A stretch of DNA of 64,000 nucleotides from Streptomyces sp. WAC05374 (GTDB taxonomy: Bacteria > Actinomycetota > Actinomycetes > Streptomycetales > Streptomycetaceae), in NCBI RefSeq assembly GCF_004353505.1, contig NZ_SMNQ01000005.1, positions 1-64,000 on the forward strand, in the 5' to 3' direction. Of the stretch, positions 9,388 through 17,857 are shown one piece after another. Position 1 is the first letter of the stretch. Each line of letters begins with the position of its first letter. The translations under genes and the position numbers were made by a program. The notes beneath the pieces were generated by a model. That model worked only from the letters and a program-made list of their open reading frames with translations. It did not search any database and was not told the origin of the DNA.

Positions 9388-9489
9388 CGGCGGGACGCGG
9401 CGCGCCCGGCGCCCCGGGGCGGGGGAATCGGCGCGCGGCTCGGCGCGAGCGGCGGCGTGCCGGTACCCGGCAGCGCATAGCATCGCCCC

Positions 9490-10371
9490 GTGCACGACGA
9501 CGACAACCCCGTCCCGCCCCGCCGCCGGACACGCGCGCTCGCCGCCGCGGCCGCCCTGATCGCCGCGGCGGCCGGATGGCTGGTGTGGGAGACGACGGGC
9601 GGCGCGGCCGGACCGGCGTCCAGGGCCCTCGGACCGGGCCCCGCGGCCCCCGGTCCGGCGCGGAGCACGCCCTCCCCCGTCCCGCCCACCGCCGCGCCCT
9701 CCCTCGCCGGGAAGACCGTCGTGATCGACCCGGGTCACAACCCGGGGAACTTCGCTCATCCGCGCGAGATCAACCGGCTCGTGGACATCGGGACGAACCG
9801 CAAGGAATGCGACACCACCGGCACGTCCACCGACTCCGGTTACACCGAGGCCGCATTCACCCTGGATGTTTCACACCGTCTTCGCACGCTGCTGCGGGAG
9901 CAGGGCGCCACGGTGACGTTCACGCACGACGCCGACCGCCCCTACGGGCCGTGCATCGACGAGCGCGCCCGCATCGGGAACGCGGCGAAGGCCGACGCGG
10001 TGGTCTCCCTCCACGCGGACGGCTCGGGCACCGGGAACCGGGGCTTCCATGTGATCCTTCCCGCGCTGGTCAAGGGCGGCGCGGCCGACACGACGGCGAT
10101 CGTGGCCCCGTCGCGCGCCCTCGGGCAGCGTGTGGCCCGGGAGTTCGCCCTGGCGACCGGCACCGCTCCGGCCAACTACGTCGGCGGCGGTACCGGTTTG
10201 GACGTGCGCAAGGACTTGGGCGGCCTGAATCTGTCGACCGTGCCCAAAGTCTTCATCGAATGCGGCAATATGCGTGACCCGAAGGACGCCGCATTGCTGA
10301 CAGACCCGGCATGGCGTCAGAAAGCCGCCCGGGGAATCGCGGCCGGGGTCAGCACCTACCTGCGGGGCTAG
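9490..10371 (+). CDS. N-acetylmuramoyl-L-alanine amidase (Amidase_3), membrane-anchored or secreted
   Basis: 293 residues from GTG. Residues about 12-32 form an N-terminal membrane segment, then a Pro/Ala linker, then the Amidase_3 catalytic domain. Zinc and catalytic residues visible: His in VIDPGHN, Glu in YTEAAF, His in SLHADGS and Glu in FIECGNM. It cleaves the amide bond between MurNAc and the peptide stem during wall turnover. An insertion with two Cys (KECDTT, GPCIDE) is typical of the streptomycete form. Acts outside the membrane. Confidence 0.9.
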   Translation: MHDDDNPVPPRRRTRALAAAAALIAAAAGWLVWETTGGAAGPASRALGPGPAAPGPARSTPSPVPPTAAPSLAGKTVVIDPGHNPGNFAHPREINRLVDIGTNRKECDTTGTSTDSGYTEAAFTLDVSHRLRTLLREQGATVTFTHDADRPYGPCIDERARIGNAAKADAVVSLHADGSGTGNRGFHVILPALVKGGAADTTAIVAPSRALGQRVAREFALATGTAPANYVGGGTGLDVRKDLGGLNLSTVPKVFIECGNMRDPKDAALLTDPAWRQKAARGIAAGVSTYLRG

Positions 10372-10499
10372 GCCGGGCGGACGGTAGCCTGCCGGGGGCC
10401 CGGGGTCACCCCGGAGCCGTACCGCATCCGTACCATGGGGCCGGCCACCCCCGTGCTTCGCGCCACCCCGACGAGATAACCGACGAAGGACTCTTACAC

Positions 10500-11369
10500 G
10501 TGAACATCCGCTCCCTCACTCGAGGCGATGGCGTGGTGATCGGAGCAGCGGTGGTGCTGTTCATCGCCTCGTTCCTCGACCTCACCAGTTTCGACTGCCC
10601 CACTGGGGTCGACTGCTCCGGCTTCGACGGCCGCAACGCCTGGGACGGCCTGGGCCTTCTGATGAGCATGTTCCTCTCCGGAGTCATCGGAGCGGCGCTG
10701 ATCGTGGTCGGGCGCACGATGCCGGGCCGCAAGGTCGCGGGGATCGACCTGGGCCAGTTCGGTGTGGCCTTCTGCATCTTCTCGCTGTGGACGGCGTTCT
10801 GGACCATCATCGACATGGACGCCGACGCGGGCGCGGGCATGATCCTCGGCCTGCTGGCCACCATCGCGCTCGCCGGTGCCGCGATCGCCGCCCCGCTCGT
10901 CCCGGCGCTCAAGGCCCCGCTCGTGGGCGCGCCGCGCCCGCAGGCGCCGCAGCCGTACGGCGGGCAGCCCCAGGCCGGTTACGGCTACCCGGGCGCCCAG
11001 CAGCCGTCGTACGGCGGCCAGCCGGAGGGCGGCTACGGCTACCCGGGCGGGCAGCCGGGTCAGCCCGGCCACCCGCAGCCGTCGCAGGCCGGTCAGCCGG
11101 CCCCGCAGGCCCCGGTCCAGCCGTCCCAGCCGTCCCAGGGCGGTCAGGCGCCGCAGCCCACGGGCGCCTCGGACTTCTCGCCGTTCTGGTTCGCCGTGCC
11201 GGTGGCCCGTCCGCTGTACGGCGAGGACGGCTCGCCGACGCCGATCGCCGAACTGGCGCCCGGCACCTGGTACCTGGCGGTCGAGCAGCGCGGCCAGGGC
11301 CTGGTGGCCCAGACGCAGGACGGCCGCCGCGGTGTGCTCCAGGACACGACGGGCATCCAGCGCGGCTAG
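10500..11369 (+). CDS. Four-TM membrane protein with Pro/Gly/Gln-rich tail and C-terminal domain
   Basis: 289 residues from GTG at 10500 (AAGGA about 9 bases upstream). Residues 10-140 hold four hydrophobic helices. Residues about 140-215 are repeats of the type YGGQPQAGYGYPG, disordered and low complexity. The last 70 residues form a compact domain beginning DFSPFWFAVPVARPLYGEDGSPTPIAELAPGTWYLAVEQ, here cited by its first and last motifs. This layout is common in streptomycete membrane proteins of unknown role. Followed by two strong hairpins. Confidence 0.7.
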   Translation: MNIRSLTRGDGVVIGAAVVLFIASFLDLTSFDCPTGVDCSGFDGRNAWDGLGLLMSMFLSGVIGAALIVVGRTMPGRKVAGIDLGQFGVAFCIFSLWTAFWTIIDMDADAGAGMILGLLATIALAGAAIAAPLVPALKAPLVGAPRPQAPQPYGGQPQAGYGYPGAQQPSYGGQPEGGYGYPGGQPGQPGHPQPSQAGQPAPQAPVQPSQPSQGGQAPQPTGASDFSPFWFAVPVARPLYGEDGSPTPIAELAPGTWYLAVEQRGQGLVAQTQDGRRGVLQDTTGIQRG

Positions 11370-11376
11370 GCCCTCT

Positions 11377-11416
11377 CGTTCGGAGCCTGCCGGGCGCGCG
11401 ACGCCCGGTCCGAACG
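11377..11416 (+). terminator. Hairpin terminator
   Basis: CGTTCGGA pairs with TCCGAACG, with an inner CCGGGCG / CGCCCGG stem, 8 bp after the stop codon of the upstream membrane-protein gene. Confidence 0.7.
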
Positions 11417-11450
11417 AAGGACCCTGGCCCGCCCGGCCCCCGGTACGCGT

Positions 11451-11482
11451 ACGGCCCCTCGCCCTTCCGGGCGGGGGGCCGT
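11451..11482 (+). terminator. Second hairpin terminator
   Basis: ACGGCCCCTCGCCC pairs with GGGCGGGGGGCCGT around a TTCC loop, then TTG. It stands about 24 bp before the palindromic operator of the next gene. Confidence 0.65.
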
Positions 11483-11505
11483 TGCCGTACAGTCCCCCGA
11501 GCGGA

Positions 11506-11520
11506 CTGACGGACCGTCAG
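11506..11520 (+). promoter_or_regulatory. Perfect palindromic operator before the LLM oxidoreductase gene
   Basis: CTGACGGACCGTCAG: 7-bp arms around a central A. It lies 14 bp from the ATG and touches the AAAGG ribosome binding site, so a bound TetR-type repressor or a short RNA hairpin could block expression. The arms are the same core (TGACGG/CCGTCA) as the site at 54686. Confidence 0.6.
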
Positions 11521-11533
11521 AAAGGTGGCGGGC

Positions 11534-12538
11534 ATGCGGCTGGGACTGGCACTCGGCTACTGGGGGCGCGGCCCGGACCCGGCCCACCTCGACCTGGCGC
11601 GCGAGGCCGAGCGCCTGGGCTACGCCTCCGTCTGGACCGCCGAGGCGTGGGGCTCAGACGCGTTCACCGCGCTCACCTGGATCGCGGCGCACACCCGCCG
11701 CATCCGGCTCGGGACGGCCGTCGCGCAGATGGCCGCGCGGACGCCGACCGCCACCGCCATGCACGCGCTCACCCTGGACCACCTCTCGGGCGGCCGGATG
11801 ATGCTCGGGCTCGGCCTGTCCGGGCCGCAGGTCGTGGAGGGCTGGTACGGCCGCCCGTTCCCGGCCTCGCCGCTCACCGCGACCCGCGAGTACGTGGACG
11901 TCGTCCGCCAGGTCCTGCGCCGCCGGGCCCCGGTGACGCTCGACGGCCGCTTCCACTCCCACCCGTACGCCGGTGAGGACGGCACCGGCCTGGGCAGGCC
12001 GCTCAAGCCGATCACCCACCCCCTCCGCGCGGACCTCCCGGTGCTGCTGGGCGCGGAGGGCCCGAGGAACGTCGCCCAGACGCTGCGGATCGCCGACGGC
12101 TGGCTGCCGCTGTACTGGTCGCCCCTGCGCCCCGACGTGTACGGCGTGAAGGACCTGCCCGCCGGCTTCATGGTCGCCCCGATGGCGCGCGCCCGGCTCT
12201 GCGACGACGTCGCCGAGGGCCTGCTGCCGGTCAAGGCGATGCTCGGCTTCTACATCGGCGGCATGGGGCACTCCACCCGCAACTTCCACGCCGGCCTGAT
12301 GGCCCGCATGGGATACGCCGCGGAGGCCCGCCGCGTTCAGGAGCTGTTCGCCCAGGGGCGCCGCGACGAGGCGGTGCTCGCCGTGCCGGACGCCTTCGCC
12401 GACGAGATCTCCCTGGTCGGACCGCGGGGGCGGATCGCCGAACGCCTGGCGCTCTGGCGGGAGGGCCCGGTCACCGACCTCCTGGTGACCGCCCCGGACC
12501 CGGCCACCCTGCGGGTGCTGGCGGAACTCAACACGTAG
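11534..12538 (+). CDS. LLM-class (luciferase-like) flavin oxidoreductase, probably F420-dependent
   Basis: 334 residues; a TIM barrel of the bacterial luciferase-like family. Visible motifs: LGLALGYWGRGPDPAHLDLAREAE at the start (cited by position 3-26), SVWTAEAWGSDAFT, LGTAVAQMAARTPTATAM and LSGGRMMLGLGLSGPQVVEGWYG, all typical of actinobacterial F420-linked members. Reaction unknown. The start is taken at ATG 11534 with AAAGG upstream; GTG at 11525 is possible. Preceded by a perfect palindrome, so probably under a dedicated repressor. Confidence 0.85.
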   Translation: MRLGLALGYWGRGPDPAHLDLAREAERLGYASVWTAEAWGSDAFTALTWIAAHTRRIRLGTAVAQMAARTPTATAMHALTLDHLSGGRMMLGLGLSGPQVVEGWYGRPFPASPLTATREYVDVVRQVLRRRAPVTLDGRFHSHPYAGEDGTGLGRPLKPITHPLRADLPVLLGAEGPRNVAQTLRIADGWLPLYWSPLRPDVYGVKDLPAGFMVAPMARARLCDDVAEGLLPVKAMLGFYIGGMGHSTRNFHAGLMARMGYAAEARRVQELFAQGRRDEAVLAVPDAFADEISLVGPRGRIAERLALWREGPVTDLLVTAPDPATLRVLAELNT

Positions 12539-12583
12539 ACCGGGCACGGGTTTCGGCCGCGCGGGACCGGCAACCCGTCGAGC

Positions 12584-12877
12584 ATGTCTCCCCGTCATCG
12601 GAACGGAAGCGCGCAGGCGGCGACCGCGGTAGCGGTCGTCGCCGATGTCATGGCCGCCATCATCGGCCTGTGGATTCTGATGTATCTGTTCGACGCCAAC
12701 CGGGCCAACGATCTGGTGCAGTTCGTCCAGAACGCGGCCCGCTGGCTGGCCGGCTGGTCGCACGACCTGTTCACGTTCGACGCGGCGTGGCTGCGGGTCG
12801 TGGCGGGCTACGGCCTCGCCGCGCTCGTCTACCTGCTGCTCGGCCACGCCCTCGCCGGCCGCCTGCGGCGGTACTGA
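12584..12877 (+). CDS. Small two-TM membrane protein
   Basis: 97 residues: a basic N-terminus, TM1 about residues 15-36 (VVADVMAAIIGLWILMYLF), an amphipathic middle (ANDLVQFVQNAARWLAGWSHDLF) and TM2 about 68-90. YggT-like in size and topology but without a convincing signature. No clear ribosome binding site. Monocistronic, ending against a strong bidirectional terminator. Function unknown. Confidence 0.65.
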   Translation: MSPRHRNGSAQAATAVAVVADVMAAIIGLWILMYLFDANRANDLVQFVQNAARWLAGWSHDLFTFDAAWLRVVAGYGLAALVYLLLGHALAGRLRRY

Positions 12878-12905
12878 TCCCGGCGGAGGACGAACCCCGG
12901 CGGAG

Positions 12906-12950
12906 GACGCCGGCCGCGCCCCGGAGCAGGACCGGGGCGCGGCCGGCGTC
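12906..12950. terminator. Bidirectional terminator with a 19-bp perfect stem
   Basis: GACGCCGGCCGCGCCCCGG pairs fully with CCGGGGCGCGGCCGGCGTC around a 7-nt loop. It separates two convergent genes. Confidence 0.85.
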
Positions 12951-12958
12951 GCCGTGGA

Positions 12959-13543
12959 TCAGCGGGCGGTGCCCCAGGTGTGGGCCACGTCCACCACGAG
13001 CCGGTCGGGAAGCTGGAGGACCCGGAACGGCAGCCGGGCGCGGACGCCGATGCCGATCTGGGTGTCACCCTCGAAGCTGCCGGCGAACCGGGTGTCCTTG
13101 AAGGTGCGGTAGCCGGTCAGGTTCACACCCGGCAGCGGCTTGTTCACCTTCCCCGCGTAGGTCGCCTTGCCCGTGTCCGGGTCGTAGCCGGGCGCGGCCA
13201 CCCGCACTTCCAGTACGGCTCCCCCGGCGACCGGGATGTGGTTGCCGGAGCCGTCCTGGTACAGCCGGGACACGTACCCGACGCGGTAGCCGATCTTGCT
13301 GCTGCCGACGCCGGGCACGTGGAAGACCATGCGGTCGAAGCAGTCGTGACGGCCGGTCCTGATGTTCACCAGGGAGGCGGTCGCGGCGCTCGTGCCGGTC
13401 TTCTGGGTGCTGCCCCAACCGGTGGGGCAGACCGCGGTCGTCCGCGTGGGTGCCGCGGGGGCCGCCTCGGCCGGCACCGTCAGCATCCCGAGTCCGGCAC
13501 CGGTGAGCAGGAGCGTGGCCAGTGCCGTGGCGCGTCGTTTCAT
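12959..13543 (-). CDS. Secreted protein with AMIN-like domain
   Basis: 194 residues with a clear Sec signal peptide (MKRRATALATLLLTGAGLGM..., cleavage near AEA-AP at about 27). The mature part begins with a CPTGWGS segment and continues as beta-rich sequence, including HDCFDRMVFHVPG and LPFRVLQLPDRLVVDVAHTW, the end pattern of the actinobacterial AMIN-like family. Two Cys (CPTGW, HDCFD) may form a disulfide. Exported, possibly wall-associated; no enzymatic residues are seen. Single gene. Confidence 0.78.
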   Translation of the reverse strand: MKRRATALATLLLTGAGLGMLTVPAEAAPAAPTRTTAVCPTGWGSTQKTGTSAATASLVNIRTGRHDCFDRMVFHVPGVGSSKIGYRVGYVSRLYQDGSGNHIPVAGGAVLEVRVAAPGYDPDTGKATYAGKVNKPLPGVNLTGYRTFKDTRFAGSFEGDTQIGIGVRARLPFRVLQLPDRLVVDVAHTWGTAR

Positions 13544-13691
13544 CTCTTCCCCCTGACGCTGGGTTCCTATGGTGTGGGACGACCGGCGAGGCCCGATGGT
13601 TGCGGACCAATCGCCCGGAAGCCGTCCCGATCGGTGAACTCGGGTACCCCGTCAGAAGGCTGGCGAATCCGGGCACCTCGGTCCAAGCGTC

Positions 13692-14792
13692 TCACCGGCA
13701 GCAGTCGGGGGCCAGGCCCTGCGGGAGCCGCTCCGCGCCGAAGACGGCGGTGGTCGCCTCGTCGCCGCCCAGCGCGGCCACCGCCAGCAGCAGGGAGCCC
13801 GCCGTCCACGTGGTGAGCTCCTCGGGCCAGACCGCCCGGTCGCCCTCGAAGACGTACCCCGTCCAGTACATGCCGTCCGGGGCGCGCAGGTGCCCGATGG
13901 ACTGGAGGATCTCCAGCGCCCGGTCGGACTCGCCCATCGCCCACAGGGTCAGCGCCAGTTCGCAGCTCTCGCCGCCGGTGACCCAGGGGTTGGGCAGCAC
14001 ACAGCGCACACCGAGTCCGGGGACCACGAAGTCGTCCCAGGCGCTTCGGATGCGCTCCTGGGCGGCCGCGCCGGTGACGGCGCCGCCGAGCACGGGGTAG
14101 TACCAGTCCATCGAGTAGCGGCTCTTGTCGAGGAACCGCTCCGGGTGGTGGCGGATGGCGTGGGCGAGCGCGCCGACGGCCAGCTCCCAGTCCGGCTGGG
14201 GCTCCTCGCGCTCCTCGGCGATCGCCAGGGCGCACCGCAGCGCCTGGTGGATCGACGACGAGCCGGTGAGCAGCGCGTCGGTGACGGGCGTGCCGTCGGG
14301 CTCGCGCTTCCAGCCGATCTGGCCGCCGGGCTGCTGGAGCCTGAGGACGAATTCGACGGCCGCGTAGACGACGGGCCACATCCGGTCGAGGAAGGTGTCG
14401 TCGCCGGTGGCCAGGTAGTGGTGCCAGACGCCGACCGCTATGTAGGCGCAGAAGTTGGTCTCCCGGCCGTGGTCGGTGACCCGGGTGTGGTCGCCGTCGT
14501 GGTAGGCGGCGTACCAGGAGCCGTCGTCGTTCTGGTGGCGGGCGAGCCACTCGTAGGCGCGGGCGGCCGCGTCGTGCTCGCCGGCCGTGTCCAGGGCCAT
14601 GGCCGCCTCGGTGTGGTCCCACGGGTCGAGGTGGTGGCCGCGGAACCACGGTATGGCACCGTCCTCGCGCTGGGCGGCGAGGATGCCGGCGACGGTCTCG
14701 GCGGCCTGCTCGGCGGTGAGGACGCCGGGCAGGACGAGGTGTTCGGTGCTCCCCCTCGCTTCGCTGGGAGGTGCCCCCTCGGAACTCGTCAT
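13692..14792 (-). CDS. Alpha/alpha-barrel protein (prenyltransferase-like fold)
   Basis: 366 residues, mostly helical repeats of the (alpha/alpha)6 type. Marks: AAQREDGAIPWFRGHHLDPWDHTEAAMALD, ARHQNDDGSWYAAY and WKREPDGTPV-type turns, like those of squalene-cyclase / six-hairpin glycosidase folds (long stretches cited by position 36-65 and 83-96). A DxDD cyclase motif is not evident, so the enzyme class is open. ATG at 14792 overlaps the methyltransferase stop (ATGA). Third gene of a GT4 - methyltransferase - barrel operon, suggesting modification of a glycosylated or lipid-linked product. Confidence 0.72.
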   Translation of the reverse strand: MTSSEGAPPSEARGSTEHLVLPGVLTAEQAAETVAGILAAQREDGAIPWFRGHHLDPWDHTEAAMALDTAGEHDAAARAYEWLARHQNDDGSWYAAYHDGDHTRVTDHGRETNFCAYIAVGVWHHYLATGDDTFLDRMWPVVYAAVEFVLRLQQPGGQIGWKREPDGTPVTDALLTGSSSIHQALRCALAIAEEREEPQPDWELAVGALAHAIRHHPERFLDKSRYSMDWYYPVLGGAVTGAAAQERIRSAWDDFVVPGLGVRCVLPNPWVTGGESCELALTLWAMGESDRALEILQSIGHLRAPDGMYWTGYVFEGDRAVWPEELTTWTAGSLLLAVAALGGDEATTAVFGAERLPQGLAPDCCR

Positions 14793-15529
14793 GCGGTCTC
14801 GGCCTCGGCCTTCGGGAGGTGCGGCTTGGTCGCGTACACCACGAAGCTCTTGCCCATGACGGGGTTGAGGGCCCGCTCGGCGAGCCGGGTGGCCAGGGGC
14901 TTCTTCATGATGTCCCAGACCAGGAGCTTGTGGTACGCGCGCACCGGCAGCGCCTTGTCGTTGTCGACGCCGAAGGCGCACTTGAGCCACCAGTACGGCG
15001 AGTGCAGCGCGTGCGCGTGGTGGGTGCCGTACGGCTTGAGCCCGGCCTCGCGGATCCTGCCGAGGAGTTCGTCGGCCCTGTAGATCCGGATGTGGCCGCC
15101 CTCGACCTCGTGGTACGCGTCGGAGAGCGTCCAGCAGACCTTCTCGGGGCCGTAGCGGGGAACGGTGACCGCGATGCGGCCGCCCGGCTTCAGCACCCGG
15201 ACCATCTCGGCGAGCACGCCCTTGTCGTCGGGGATGTGCTCCATCACCTCGGAGATGATCACGACGTCGAACGACGCGTCGGGGAAGGGCAGGTTGAGGG
15301 CGTCGCCCTCCATGGCGGTGGCGGTGGCCCCGGCCGGCGCCTCACCGGCCTCCTTCATGGCGGCGAACCACTTGGCGACCTCGCGGATCTCCTCGCCGTT
15401 CTGGTCGAGGGCGACCACCTGGGCCCCGCGCCGGTAACACTCGAAGGCGTGCCGACCGGCACCGCAGCCCAGGTCGAGGACGCGGTCGCCGGGGGCGAGC
15501 GGGAAGCGGGTGAAGTCGACGGTCAGCAC
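14789..15529 (-). CDS. Class I SAM-dependent methyltransferase
   Basis: 246 residues from GTG at 15529. Motif I VLDLGCGAGRHAFE, acidic loop ALDQNGEEI, motif II MEGDALNLPFPDASFDVVIISEVMEH (cited by position about 95-120) and post-motif LKPGGRIAVTVP are a complete Methyltransf_11/25 pattern of the ubiE/rebM kind. Substrate unknown. Second gene of the operon: 49 bp after the glycosyltransferase and overlapping the next gene by 4 bp, so the three products are probably made together. Confidence 0.85.
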   Translation of the reverse strand: MLTVDFTRFPLAPGDRVLDLGCGAGRHAFECYRRGAQVVALDQNGEEIREVAKWFAAMKEAGEAPAGATATAMEGDALNLPFPDASFDVVIISEVMEHIPDDKGVLAEMVRVLKPGGRIAVTVPRYGPEKVCWTLSDAYHEVEGGHIRIYRADELLGRIREAGLKPYGTHHAHALHSPYWWLKCAFGVDNDKALPVRAYHKLLVWDIMKKPLATRLAERALNPVMGKSFVVYATKPHLPKAEAETA

Positions 15530-15578
15530 GAGGGCGGCCTGCTTTCACGGTGCGGGGTGGTGTGTGCGGTGGGGGAGG

Positions 15579-16937
15579 TCATCGGCGTGCTCCGCGCGCG
15601 GTGGCGCCGCGTGCGGCGATCGCCTCGCGGTACAGCTCCGCCGTGCCCTGGGCGGCGCGGGCCCAGGTGAACCGGTCCAGCACCCGGGCGCGGCCCGCCG
15701 CACCGAGCCGGGTGCGCAGCCCTTCGTCGCCCAGCAGCCGGCCGAGCGCCGCCGCGAGGGCGCCCGCGTCGCCGGGCGGGACGGCCAGGCAGGTCTCGCC
15801 GTCGGGGCCGGCGACCTCGGGGATGGCGCCGCCCGTGGTGGCGACCAGGGGCGTCCCGGTGGCCATCGCCTCGGCGGCCGGCAGCGAGAACCCCTCGTAC
15901 AGCGAGGGCACGCACGCCACTTTGGCGCCCCGGTAGAGGTCGACGAGCTCGGCGTCGGTGACGCCCTTGACGAACCGGACGGCGCCGTCGAGCCCGTACC
16001 GCTCGATGGCCTGGGCGACCGGCCCGTCCTCGGCGCGCCTGCCGACGACGACGAGGTGGGCGTCCGCGTTCTCGGTGCGCAGTTTGGCGAGCGCCTCGAC
16101 GAGGTGGACGAGGCCCTTGAGGGGCACGTCCGCGCTGGAGGTGGTGACGATCCGGCCGGGGACCTCGGGCACGGCCGGGTCGGGCGACCACAGGTCGGTG
16201 TCGGCGCCGATGTGGACGACGCGGACGCGGTCCTGGCGCACGCCGAGGTGCTCGACGATCTCGTCCTTCGACGAGCCGGAGACGGTGAGCACGGAGGGCA
16301 GGCGCCGGGCGACGCGCTTCTGCATGCGCGTGAAGGCGTACCAGCGGCGGACGGAGGCGCGGCGCTTCCAGTCGGCGGCGGCGTCCAGCTCGAGCTGCCG
16401 GTCCACGGTGATGGGGTGGTGGATGGTGGTGACGAGCGGGGCGCCGAGGTCGCCGAGGAGGCCGTACCCGAGGGTCTGGTTGTCGTGGACGACGTCGAAG
16501 TCGCCCCGCCGGGCGGCGAGGTGGCGGCGGGCGCGCAGCGAGAAGGTGAGCGGCTCGGGGAAGCCGCCGGTCCACATGGTGGCGACCTCGAGGGCGTCGA
16601 TCCAGTCCCGGTACTCGTCGCGCTTCGGCGTGCGGAAGGGGTCGGGCTGCCGGTACAGGTCGAGGCTGGGCAGCTCGGTCAGCGGCACGCCCTCGTCGAG
16701 TACGGGGTAGGGCTGGGAGCCGATCACCTCGACGTGGTGCCCGAGGCGGGCCAGTTCGCGCGACAGGTGGCGGACGTAGACGCCCTGGCCGCCGCAGAAG
16801 GGGTTGCCCTTGTAGGTGAGGAGCGCGATGCGCAGCGGCGCCCGCTCCTCCGCCCGGGCGGAGGCGAGGTCCGGGGCGAGGTGCCCGTTGCCGGTGGCAC
16901 CGTCGCGGGGGCCGGCGTCTATGGCCTCAGCGGTCAC
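15579..16937 (-). CDS. GT4-family glycosyltransferase
   Basis: 452 residues, GT-B fold. The N-terminal domain starts LRIALLTYKGNPFCGGQGVYV near 36 (positions 35-55) with HHVEVIG. The C-terminal nucleotide-sugar domain has VSGSSKDEIVEHLGV, TTSSADVPLKGL, and the GT4 signature SLYEGFSLPAAEAMATGTP with its E-x7-E pair. It transfers a sugar from an NDP/UDP donor; acceptor unknown. First gene of the operon with a methyltransferase and alpha-barrel protein. A KstR-consensus box lies 55 bp before its ATG in the intergenic region shared with the KstR-like gene. Confidence 0.85.
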   Translation of the reverse strand: MTAEAIDAGPRDGATGNGHLAPDLASARAEERAPLRIALLTYKGNPFCGGQGVYVRHLSRELARLGHHVEVIGSQPYPVLDEGVPLTELPSLDLYRQPDPFRTPKRDEYRDWIDALEVATMWTGGFPEPLTFSLRARRHLAARRGDFDVVHDNQTLGYGLLGDLGAPLVTTIHHPITVDRQLELDAAADWKRRASVRRWYAFTRMQKRVARRLPSVLTVSGSSKDEIVEHLGVRQDRVRVVHIGADTDLWSPDPAVPEVPGRIVTTSSADVPLKGLVHLVEALAKLRTENADAHLVVVGRRAEDGPVAQAIERYGLDGAVRFVKGVTDAELVDLYRGAKVACVPSLYEGFSLPAAEAMATGTPLVATTGGAIPEVAGPDGETCLAVPPGDAGALAAALGRLLGDEGLRTRLGAAGRARVLDRFTWARAAQGTAELYREAIAARGATARGARR

Positions 16938-16991
16938 TCGCGGCCCCCTTCTTGCCTGCGTTTCGCCGGAGCGTAACCGGTCGCGCTAATC

Positions 16992-17005
16992 TAGAACAAG
17001 TTTCA
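16992..17005 (+). promoter_or_regulatory. KstR-type operator in the regulator's own promoter region
   Basis: TAGAACAAGTTTCA matches TnnAACnnGTTnnA at all fixed bases. It lies 128 bp before the regulator start and 55 bp before the divergent glycosyltransferase start. Autoregulation is the usual arrangement for kstR. Confidence 0.7.
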
Positions 17006-17132
17006 GACTTGATGGTTCAAGGAGCTCCGAATCTACCGGCAGGTAGCGCCGCTGTGAGGGCCGGAACAGGTGATTCACGCCACGGCGGGCGACCGCCATA
17101 CTGTCGGGCACCACCAGTACGGAACGGGACAC

Positions 17133-17765
17133 ATGACAGCGGAAGACAGACGGGCGTCGCCACCGCTCACCGAGCGCCAGGAGGCGCGCCGCCGCCGTAT
17201 CCTCCACGCCAGCGCGCAGCTCGCCGGCCGGGGCGGCTTCGACGCGGTCCAGATGCGTGAGGTCGCGGAGGCCGCCGGGGTCGCGCTGGGCACGCTGTAC
17301 CGGTACTTCCCGTCCAAGATCCACCTGCTGGTCGCGACCATGCAGGATCAGCTCGACCACCTGCACACGACGCTGCGCAAGCGCCCCCCGGCCGGGGAGG
17401 CGGCCTCGGAGCGGGTGGCCGAGACGCTGATGCGCGCCTTCCGCGCCCTCCAGCGCGAGCCGCACCTGGCGGACGCGATGGTACGGGCGCTGACGTTCGC
17501 GGACCGCAGCGTGAGCCCGGAGGTGGACACCGTCTCGCGGCAGACGACGGCGATCATCCTGGACGCGACGGGTCTGGAGGACCCGACGCCGCGGCAGCTC
17601 TCCGCGGTGCGGGTGATCGAGCACACCTGGCACTCGGCGCTGATCACCTGGCTGTCGGGCCGGGCGTCGATCGCCCAGGTGAAGATCGACATCGAGACGG
17701 TCTGCCGCCTGATCGACCTGACGGCACCGGACGCCCCCGGCCCGGGCCCGGCCGGGCGGGCCTGA
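17133..17765 (+). CDS. kstR: TetR-family repressor, KstR-like
   Basis: 210 residues. The N-terminal helix-turn-helix region reads RRRRILHASAQLAGRGGFDAVQMREVAEAAGVALGTLYRYFPSKIHLL across residues about 18-65. It aligns by eye almost residue for residue with mycobacterial KstR (GGYEAVQMRAVAD..., GTLYRYFPSKVHLLV). The ligand domain also matches (LTFADRSVSPEVDTV; VIEHTWHSALITWLSGRAS). KstR represses cholesterol side-chain and lipid catabolism genes and is released by steroid acyl-CoA. Here, boxes of its type precede the MaoC operon and the thiolase/P450 pair. ATG at 17133 fits the family start; the ribosome binding site is weak. Confidence 0.82.
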   Translation: MTAEDRRASPPLTERQEARRRRILHASAQLAGRGGFDAVQMREVAEAAGVALGTLYRYFPSKIHLLVATMQDQLDHLHTTLRKRPPAGEAASERVAETLMRAFRALQREPHLADAMVRALTFADRSVSPEVDTVSRQTTAIILDATGLEDPTPRQLSAVRVIEHTWHSALITWLSGRASIAQVKIDIETVCRLIDLTAPDAPGPGPAGRA

Positions 17766-17857
17766 CGGGACGGGCCGCGCCCGCCCGTCACGAACCTGTC
17801 CGGAACCGGTCGTGGGCGGGCGGCCCGCACGGGCGGCCGCCCGGCGGCGGTGAGGTC

